From: Pseudomonas monteilii
GTDB lineage: Bacteria > Pseudomonadota > Gammaproteobacteria > Pseudomonadales > Pseudomonadaceae
Reading direction: 5' to 3'
Assembly (NCBI GenBank): GCA_001534745.1
Contig: CP013997.1
Location: 2,232,001 to 2,296,000 of the forward strand
Length of the DNA: 64,000 bases
The position numbers and the translations under genes were made by a program. The notes under the pieces were generated by a model. That model had not been told where the DNA came from. It searched no databases and was given only the letters and a program-made list of their open reading frames with translations. Of this stretch, positions 62,201 to 64,000 are shown piece by piece. Every line of letters starts with the position of its first letter. The stretch's first letter is position 1.

Positions 62201-64000
62201 GGCGGCGGTGTAGGAGGCCGATGGCGAGGTGGCGCCATCGGCGTTGGCCTGCACGGCGGTCAGGGTTTCACCGTTGAGCTGCGCGCTGGACAGGGTCACG
62301 GCGAAGGTGCCGTCGGCGCCCACGGTGGCCGTGCCCAGCACGGTACCGTCGGCGGCACGTACGGTCACGGTGTTGCCGGCCTCGCCGGTGCCGGACAAGG
62401 TCAGGCCATCGGCACTCAGGGTCAGCCCTGCAGGCGCGTCGGGCGCATCGGCACCGATGGGCGCAAGGGCGGTGGTGGTCGGCGAGACGTTGCCGGCGGC
62501 GTCGGTCTGGTCGAGGGTCAATGACTGACCGTCGAGCTGCGCGGCTGCGAGGTCCACGGTGAAGGTACCGTCGGCCGCCACCACGGCGGTGCCCAGCACG
62601 GCGCCATTGCCATCCCGGACCGTGACGGTGGCGCCCGGCTCACCGGTGCCGCTGACGCTCAGGCCGTCGCCTGCGACCACGACATTGCCCGGCGCCGAGG
62701 GCGCGGTCACGTCCGCGACCGGCAGCTCGACGCTGGCCGAGGCATTGCCGGCGCGATCGGTCTGCTCGACGGACAGGGTCTGGCCGCCCAGTTGCGGGCT
62801 GCTCAGCGTTGCACTAAAGGTGCCGTCCGCCGCGACCACGGCGGTGCCGAGCACGCTGCCCGAGGCATCGCGCACCGTGACGGTAGCGCCCGGTTCGCCG
62901 GTGCCGGTCAGCGTCACGCCGTCGGCTGCGAGCAGCAGGTCACTCGGGGGCTGGGGCGCGGTCACGTCGGCCGCGGTGTAGGACGCCGACGGCGAGGTGG
63001 CGCCCGTGGCATCGGCCTGGACGGCCGTGAGGGTTTCGCCATTGAGCTGTGCGGCGCTCAAGGTGACGGCGAAGGTGCCGTCGGCACCGACCGTCGCGGT
63101 GCCCAGGACGTCGCCATTGGCGCCACGGACGGTGACCGTAGCCCCCGGCTGGCCGACACCGGAGAGGGTCAGGCCATCGGCGCTCAGCGCCAGGTTCGTC
63201 GGGGCGTCAGGCGCATCGGCGCCGACCGGTGCGAACGCTGACACGACGGGAGAGACGTTGCCGGCCGCGTCGGTCTGTTGGAGGCTCAGTTGCTGACCGT
63301 CGAGCTGGGCCGCGCCCAGGTCCACGGTGAAGGTGCCATCGGCGGCCACCACGGCGGTGCCCAGGACGGCACCCGTGGCATCACGCACGGTCACGGTAGC
63401 GCCTGGCTCACCGATGCCGCTCACGCTCAGGCCATCGTTCGACACGGATACGCTGGTCAGCGCTGACGGTGCGGTCACGTCCGCGGCCTGCACCTCGACG
63501 GTTGCGGAGGCATTGCCGGCGCGATCGACCTGGTCCACGGACAGGGTCTGGCCGTTCAGTTGCGCACTGCTCAGCGTCACGCTGAAGGTGCCGTCGGCGC
63601 CCACGATGGCGCTGCCGAGCAGCGTGCCTGAGGCGTCGCGGACGTTGACCGTAGCGCCTGGTTCGCCGGTGCCGGTGAGGGTCACGCCATCGGCCGCCAG
63701 TTGCACGTCGCCTGGCGATTGCGGCGCGGTCACGTCGGCGGCGGTGTAGGAGGCCGATGGCGAGGTGGCGCCATTGGCATCGGCCTGGACGGCCGTCAGG
63801 GTTTCGCCGTTGAGCTGCGCGGTGCTTAGCGTGACGGCGAAAGTGCCGTCGGCACCGACCACTGCAGAGCCCAGCACGCTGCCGTCGGCACCGCGGACGG
63901 TGACCGTGGCGCCCGGTTGACCGACACCGGACAGCGTTAGGCCGTCGGCGCTCAAGGCAAGGTCGGTCGGGGCATCAGGGGCATCGGCACCGATGGGCGC
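44279..64000 (-). CDS. lapF: Giant repetitive surface adhesin LapF (partial, N-terminus outside window)
   Basis: At least 6573 residues in the window, with the frame open at 64000 and no stop inside. From the C-terminus inward: a terminal signal for type I secretion (last about 60 residues), RTX-like calcium repeats (GTDGNDTLDGS, GGDGDDTL; about 44640-44740), and two long related modules (44815-46345). The rest is about 70 Ig-like repeats of about 85 residues (about 46390-64000). Each repeat has the pattern DVTAP...L.L..DG..L.GTGE.GATVTVR....LG...V.ADGTF.V.L...Q..GQ.L.V.Q.D.AGN.S. LapF of P. putida KT2440 is about 6300 residues and supports cell-cell contact in mature biofilms; this one is already longer without its N-terminus. 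The identity rests on the neighbouring TolC, ABC and HlyD genes and the repeat plan. Secretion is by those genes; the protein sits on the cell surface. Confidence 0.93.
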   Translation of the reverse strand, partial: APIGADAPDAPTDLALSADGLTLSGVGQPGATVTVRGADGSVLGSAVVGADGTFAVTLSTAQLNGETLTAVQADANGATSPSASYTAADVTAPQSPGDVQLAADGVTLTGTGEPGATVNVRDASGTLLGSAIVGADGTFSVTLSSAQLNGQTLSVDQVDRAGNASATVEVQAADVTAPSALTSVSVSNDGLSVSGIGEPGATVTVRDATGAVLGTAVVAADGTFTVDLGAAQLDGQQLSLQQTDAAGNVSPVVSAFAPVGADAPDAPTNLALSADGLTLSGVGQPGATVTVRGANGDVLGTATVGADGTFAVTLSAAQLNGETLTAVQADATGATSPSASYTAADVTAPQPPSDLLLAADGVTLTGTGEPGATVTVRDASGSVLGTAVVAADGTFSATLSSPQLGGQTLSVEQTDRAGNASASVELPVADVTAPSAPGNVVVAGDGLSVSGTGEPGATVTVRDGNGAVLGTAVVAADGTFTVDLAAAQLDGQSLTLDQTDAAGNVSPTTTALAPIGADAPDAPAGLTLSADGLTLSGTGEAGNTVTVRAADGTVLGTATVGADGTFAVTLSSAQLNGETLTAVQANADGATSPSASYTAADVTAPEAPAGLTLTADGLTVTGTGEPGATVTVRGANGNVLGTGTVATDGTFSVILGSAQLDATTLSVTQADAAGNASPASELVVADVTAPAAPTALQVSADGLSLSGLGEPGATVTVRDATGAILGTAVVGANGAFTVTLGSAQLEGQTLTAEQADVAGNVSPTASALAPVGADAPEAPAGLALSADGLTLSGTGEPGDTITVRGADEQILGRAVVGADGRFSVTLGSAQLNGETLSVVQTNPAGASSPSTALVAADVTAPQAVTGLQLADDGRTLTGLGEPGARVTVRDATGAVLGIATVAADGTFSVPLGSAQQNGQALSVVQADAAGNASPATSLAAPDVTAPVAPAALQLAADGVTLTGTGEPGATVNVRDAQGTVLGTGLVGADGTFSLTLTRPQLDGQNLTVQQTDAAGNLSPVTPLIVADLTAPTAPTQLSVASDGLSLSGRGEAGATVNVRAADGTLLGSATVAADGTFTVALDTAQQQGQPLSVEQIDAAGNVSPSASAFAPQGADAPDAPTALALSSNGLILTGSGEAGATVTVRTTDGRVLGTALVGTDGTFSVTLDTAQLNGETLDVRQATAGGTSPSTALIAADVTAPAALADLQLSTDGRTVTGTGEAGATVTARAADGRLLGSARVADDGTFRLTLSTPQLDGQALSLSQADAAGNASPNVVLDAPDVTAPSAPTDAVLNAEGRVVSGRGEPGATVTVRAADGTVLGTAVVAANGVFDVTLDVPQRAGQRLTLEQTDAAGNTSAVSNLSAADTTAPLAPSNLQVAADGLSLTGTGEPGARIEVRSADGSLLGSAVVAADGTFSVSLGAAQLAGQVLSVSQTDTAGNLSPVVSATAPTGADAPAAPAGLQLSEDGLTLTGTGEAGATVTVRDANGAVLGTAVVGANGAFSLTLGSAQLDGEELRVTQTADGQTSASISLTAPDVTAPGAPTGLALGADGLTLTGTGEPGATVTVRDAEGRSLGSAQVAADGSFRITLDSPQLNGQTLQVEQLDRAGNLSTTTPLTSADVTAPVAPTALQVGTDGLTLTGRGEAGATVTVRGPDGAVLGSAQVGADGTFSVTLSAAQRAGQALAVEQADAAGNLSPAATAYAPQAPVDGQAPAAPGNLQISADGLTLRGTGEAGATVTVRGADGGLLGTAVVAANGTFSVPLGNAQLDGQTLTVVQTDVAGNSSPSNALAVPDVSAPVAPTGLQVGSDGLSLSGTGEAGATVTVRSVTGALLGTAVVADDGTFVVTLNAAQVEGQTLDVTLTDRAGNVSLAASTTAPIGPDAPEAPGGLQLSANGLTLSGTGEIGATVTVRAADGSVLGTAVVRADGTFSVPLSAPQLDGQTLTVAQADAQGNTSPSIELIVADITAPVAPTNLQVSSDGTTLNGTGEVGATVTVRGPNGAVLGTAVVGADGTFSVPLATTQTGGQSLSVQQADAAGNLSGSVQATAPSGAGAPPAPVGLQLSDNGLTLTGTGTPGTLVTVRGPTGATLGSAAVAADGSFVVNLGSAQLNGERLTAVLTNAAGNASPSADLTAPDVTAPAAPTDLAIDTTGLVLTGAGEPGAQVTVRAADGSTLGTALVDAQGRFTVELNAAQQAGQTLSVEQTDPAGNLSGAGTATAPSSPDAPEAPTGLFLGANGSTLNGTGQAGATVTVRDADGNLLGSTVVAADGSFTVPLTQAQLDGQTLTVVQDDGAGNVSPSTTVQANDVTAPVAATAVQVSADGVTLSGTGEAGATVTVRGPGGVLLGTAVIAADGSFSVPLGTPQTDGQTLSVTLTDPAGNVSPRITAQAPDGTQAPAAPAALQLSEDGLTLSGTGAAGTTVSVRGTDGTLLGSATVGTDGRFSVELGSAQRDGETLNVVLTDAGGNASPSTAVVAADSSAPGLPTDLQVTGDGLSLTGTGEIGATVTVRDADGTVLGTAVVAADGRFEVPLGTAQQDGQTLSVTLTDTAGNTSAPGAASAPAGADAPAAPDALQLNLAGTALSGTGVAGATVTVRAADGSVLGTATVAGDGTFSVDLASPQLDGEVLSVTQATADGTSPSVPFTSSDVTPPAAPTDLVFNDDGTRLTGTAEAGATVQVRGLGNSVLGTAVAAADGSFTLVLSPALNPGQSVSVIATDTAGNASTPAAVTAPGTPTDTVAPDAAANVAINANGNLITGSGEVGTLVTVTNGAGVLLGTSVVGSDGAFAVVLTPAQDIGQPLSVTLTDLSGNVSTATALLAPNLIQPQAPADLAVSADGAFLTGRATPGLRIFVRSFGGRLLGSAVTAVDGTFVVSLSPGQTDGQALDVTAVDARGNVAPGETLAAPDLTPPAAVTALVISPDGASLAGKGQVGAAVTVRDQAGTVLGTSTVDDTGGFRVDLAPPLAEGQAVTVVQVDASGLASDEASAEAPGIDAPTPATGVTIDAQGTTVTGTGAPGSTVEVRDADGNVLGSAVVDDDGTFNVPIATAQTNGQALNVVVLNPAGESLPTAITATDSTPPAPADTLAVNPNGLVLSGQGEAGASVTVRGADGAIIATGDVGPTGTFSITLPVAQNQGERLEVTLTDASGNASAPAVVNAPDVLNPLLPGGVTLDASGTQLSGIGQAGSTITVRDADGAVLGSATVGTDGVFTVPLNTAQTNGESLSVIGTSPAGQSSDPVNLVAPDTTIPAAVTDLVVEASGDQLSGRGEPGAQVVVRDDSGAVVGSTTVTADGSFVVPLTAAPAAGQPLQVVQIDPAGNRSEPVLAVAADTTPPAALVDVSISADGSIASGTGEVGARVEVFAEGQRVGTGQVGDNGRFQITLTPVQANGQALTLTQTDAAGNVSPEVNVNAPDIQAPDAVTDLVLADDGLSLTGAGEPGATVQVRDTSGAIIGTGTVEADGRFALTLDTAQLNGQALSVAQVDASDNVSPSVPLQARDITPPEPVQNLAVSSNGATLTGTGEVGARVTVTGANGAALGSATVAADGSFSIALDTAQVSGQTLTVVQTDAADNVSSSAEVDAPVVLLAQPSALLLDATGTVLSGNAAAGATVEVRSADGTLLGRDVVANDGTFDITLNAPQLDGETLQVVAIDGDRTSLPVDLVADDTTPPAPVSAVQISADGVTVSGNGDPGSLVTVTRGGATLGTATVDDAGVFVITLDPPAITGDALSVVARDEAGNEATAVALDGPLGTELAPPTNLQLSADGLTLTGSATAGGSVTVLGLGGVVLGTSAAVAADGTFSVTLSPAQTNGQTLNASVTLGDQTSVSTSLVAADTTAPEAPVTTVVAADGSAISGRGEAGASVRVTDANGTLLGTATVSPAGVFTVTLTPAQANGQALTLTLTDAAGNVSAGTSLNAPDIQPPAAPTDVVLNAAGTVVSGRGEAGASVQVRSADGTVLADGVVDASGAFRVTLPAPQLTGATLRVELTDAADNTSPATALLTPDRTPPAAVTDLSVSGDGSVLVGRGEVGARVEVRDASGTLLGTATVAASGDFSVRLEPAPANGQTVEVVQVDAAGNVSVDALVNAPDISAPAALTNVVINGDGQIVTGKGEPGATVFVRGLDGTELGSALVNANGSFSVTLNPAQINAEPLTINQEDPPGNEGPAIDLIAPDLTPPAAPSELALSVNGLQFSGSAEAGSTVTVSAFDGRVLGRTVVNATGRFQLTLEQAQLDGQVLSVTARDAAGNVSPSTLLTAVDLTAPGIPMDLSVSVDGSTLSGLGEPGALITVRSASGVPSGSATVTANGTFNIPLIPPVQPGTVLSVAQSDAAGNVSGPVVITAPGELAPDTPSDLALSANGLVVTGTGTPGSSIAVHALDGQLLGVAQVNPDGSFRVNLTAAQLNGEVLTVNASNADGINSGPNQLIAADLTPPAALTDYQLSLDGLTVTGRGETGARVIVSDANGLDLGTAVVGADGRFSVTLDTAQLNGQTLSLTQTDGAGNESAAVTLLAADRQAPLAATDVAIDQTGTLITGVGEAGSRVTVTNAAGLVLGTGVVRVDGTFAVTLTPPQINGQALDVTLTDAAGNVSPITDATAIDTTAPLALSNLAFNGTGTSITGRGEAGAVVTARNAAGDSLGTVVVGATGAFTLVLTTPQANGEAVTLVQADASGNVSPTSNLVAPDITAPLALQNVAINAAGSVVTGTGEAGAQVTVRGATGTVLGSGTVQADGSFAITLNTPQINLQALNVQQADGQGNLSPITALTAPDLTPPAAATNLAVASNGTALTGSAEAGAQVRVSRVGGEVIDTVTVGANGTFSVTLTPALVNGEALAVVVIDPAGNLSPVSNLTVPDITAPNAVTGLAINLAGTQLSGLGEAGATVEVFRGATRLGTATVDASGNFVVTLSPAQVNGQLLSVVQADAAGNTATAVSLTAPDTTPPAVPTNLALAASGLAVTGVGEAGARVQVTAADQTVLGVAQVGADGRFSVTLSSVQANGQTLTVRQVDAAGNSSPTVALQAPDTTAPIAVADLTLSVNGLVLSGTGEAGATVRVNGVGGVLGTATVGGDGTFAVTLASPQLNGQALSLVQVDAAGNVSPSASLTARDVTPPGVPVIETSEVGFLIGTAEAGARVTVTTASGTVVGTAVVEANGSFAVVYTTPQETGAPLTITVRDAANNVSTPLVITSPDVTPPLPVTDLSLNAGFNQLFGRGEAGATVTVRIGNGTALGSAVVGADGTFVVTLSPAASFLQVLNVTQVDASNNPSSVATITVPLILPPETPTNLVLDLAGTTLTGRATPNVRIDVFGADRTTLLGSTTVADNGTFSVQLSAPQTNGQSLTVTANIALVGPSLPAIVIAADTTPPVALANVSLNGAGTIVNGSGEAGATAIITNAAGVELGRAVVGANGLFSVTLSSAQTNGQVLSAVQVDGGANRSPVVQLTAADTTAPVLATNLALNAAGTRLTGTGEAGAVVRVTSGTTLLGLGTVAADGTFAITLTPPQTNGQSLGVTLTDAATNVSGVATLVAADTTPPVAPGNLALVGNGLQLTGTGEAGAIVSVSTAAGVALGSARVGADGNFSVLLASPQTNGQVLTVRQADAAGNLSPTVTTTAGDTTPPALAGNLAITGNGVTLSGTGEVGAQVTVTNAAGQTLGTATVGATGQFSVTLSTPQLDGQLLNVRLTDAAQNVSAPAVITAPDTTPPVAPASATVNAVGTLVSGTGIAGDRIVVKNGAAELGTAVVAANGSWSLALNPPLTNFQALTLTQLDAAGNVSPALVINAPDTTPPVAASGLQLSTDGLTLSGAAEVGATVSVRGLGGTVLGTAVAQANGSFSVGLRAAQINGETLTVVVTDGRGNASPAATLVAPDIDADRPVVASDNLTTATVTLAPVTSVSNQNETFPTLLGVGFTHTFNFTVAAGTTARPTLTLTNAGVLDLSTQATYNLQVKDASGVWQTIGTTGSGGLLDLQLLSGTGVRISAGTLQAGEYRLNFVSNSVSVITNIDSNLRLDVTSLTQFQGTAGAAITGNVITDLGTDGTADITGPDNGAVLRVQSGSTYVNAGTGTVVQGLYGTLTLDGQGNYSYRATGTASSVGKVDVFNYQLVHPNGLSDTATLYVRIDSPQAVEVWNNANLAAPAVVVDATNDLASTRISLANLETTTTTNLGTVTSVALTGGSGQYGFTVSPNTLSDLTLTLSSTSLASLSASLNLSLSKLNTATGQYVLVKSWNGAALVTLGGGSRGVIIEDQTPGTYRVNVSVGGLAVLTSLNVSLTNVATYTNQFVVGSYTPVTGNLLTDTAGGGADVLGSAFTTLSVLAAANTYVQPGYNGTSIAGTYGTLLVKADGSYAYTLNAGLSSTVIGQTDTFTYRLTHPNGTSDTATLTVGLNQAGAGSARMALASVDDDTAFHALAASDEHTLLGTDGNDTLDGSQGGAITLSGGDGDDTLIISDLDFVSVDGGAGTDTLLWAGGDAAIDLGELQDRLSHIEVIDLNDTSAVDLTVSLADLVSITDSDAGTLLIKGNDKDSVHLSGDWKADGLQVAEGLTYTQYTPQEDPTHQLWVQNGIHVV
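44815..46345 (-). repeat. Two related C-terminal modules of LapF
   Basis: Two copies of a module of roughly 260 residues precede the calcium repeats. Each begins with an all-beta stretch (SVSNQNETFPTLLGVGF in the first, SVALTGGSGQYGF in the second) followed by VITNIDSNLRLDV- or VLTSLNVSLTNV-type strands. Each closes with a VCBS/BapA-like end: YGTLTLDGQGNYSYRA or YGTLLVKADGSYAYTL, then F.Y.L.HPNG.SDTATL. They resemble the C-terminal parts of Bap-type adhesins. Confidence 0.7.
46390..64000 (-). repeat. Tandem Ig-like repeat array of LapF (period about 255 bp)
   Basis: The motif that reads GGCGTGGTGTC or GCGGTGACGTC on the plus strand recurs every 246-261 bp (for example near 46627, 46875, 47137, 47391 and 47646). 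This gives about 70 units of about 85 residues. Units near the C-terminus are diverged; those toward the right edge become more alike and group into larger blocks. Confidence 0.9.
61677..64000 (-). repeat. Exact 768 bp higher-order repeat inside lapF
   Basis: The GCATCGGC linker that encodes GADAP starts at 61677, 62445, 63213 and 63981, exactly 768 bp (256 residues) apart each time. Each block is three Ig-like repeats of distinct type (GADAP-linked, ADVTAPQ-type, ADVTAPS-type). Further left the same linker is at 60654 and 59634, spacings of 1023 and 1020 bp, which correspond to four-repeat blocks. The array therefore grew by duplication of three- and four-repeat blocks. Confidence 0.85.

Noticed and set aside
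46967..62524. Very long plus-strand frames across lapF (for example 46967-52003, 56270-60439, 59211-62213)
   Set aside because: A repeat unit divisible by three with no stop in one antisense frame gives endless open frames. They mirror the lapF repeats and have no start signals of their own.

Overview
The window is high-GC chromosomal DNA of a Pseudomonas, most likely of the P. putida group. The evidence is the complete mdcABCDEGHLM-mdcR malonate decarboxylase block, a giant LapF-type adhesin beside its own type I secretion genes, an RND efflux operon ending in a FabF-like gene, and many putida-style REP palindromes (core close to GGAGCGGGCTTGCCCGCGAT or GGAGCGGCCCCTGTGCCGCG). A divergent fni/crtE pair suggests a carotenoid-making (yellow) member such as the P. 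fulva/parafulva/cremoricolorata lineage. The species is inferred, not proven.

Layout. 1-1739: type 2 IPP isomerase (cut by the left edge) and divergent GGPP synthase, isoprenoid supply for carotenoids. 1740-2093: REP cluster. 2094-7899: a minus-strand run beginning with ligD (bacterial NHEJ ligase) and continuing, with overlapping stop/start codons, through a small membrane protein, an acyl-CoA dehydrogenase-like protein, a PIG-L deacetylase, a NodS-like methyltransferase and a family 2 glycosyltransferase. No pathway that I know uses this set. 8057-8748: acidic protein and metallothionein. 8847-15213: GNAT acetyltransferase, Rieske/FAD reductase, cupin, rRNA hydroxylase RlhA, DUF2188 protein and an XdhC-like protein. 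15214-16091: REP-rich spacer with a 157-158 bp tandem repeat and a candidate MdcR operator. 16092-24315: malonate decarboxylase, cofactor genes, malonate transporter and LysR regulator.

24633-29372: Zn-dependent formaldehyde/alcohol dehydrogenase, a hairpin-rich spacer, a Tus-like replication-terminus protein, an MFS exporter, a remnant of an AraC-type regulator, and a TetR regulator. 29431-34995: the operon the TetR protein probably controls (lipoprotein membrane fusion protein, RND pump, KAS II-like enzyme), with a palindrome overlapping the likely promoter. 35146-38493: pyridoxal kinase, Tat-type aldo/keto reductase and an ATP/ADP-antiporter-like MFS protein. 38720-39394: trypsin-like lipoprotein. 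39401-44198: HlyD, ABC and TolC components. 44279-64000: lapF, open at the right edge, with at least 6573 residues in the window.

The C-terminus of LapF holds two long related modules, RTX-like calcium repeats and a type I secretion signal. The rest is about 70 Ig-like repeats of about 85 residues, organised near the window edge into an exact 768 bp higher-order unit. Long plus-strand open frames across lapF are by-products of this repetition and are not annotated. No tRNA, rRNA, CRISPR array, complete IS element or prophage was seen.
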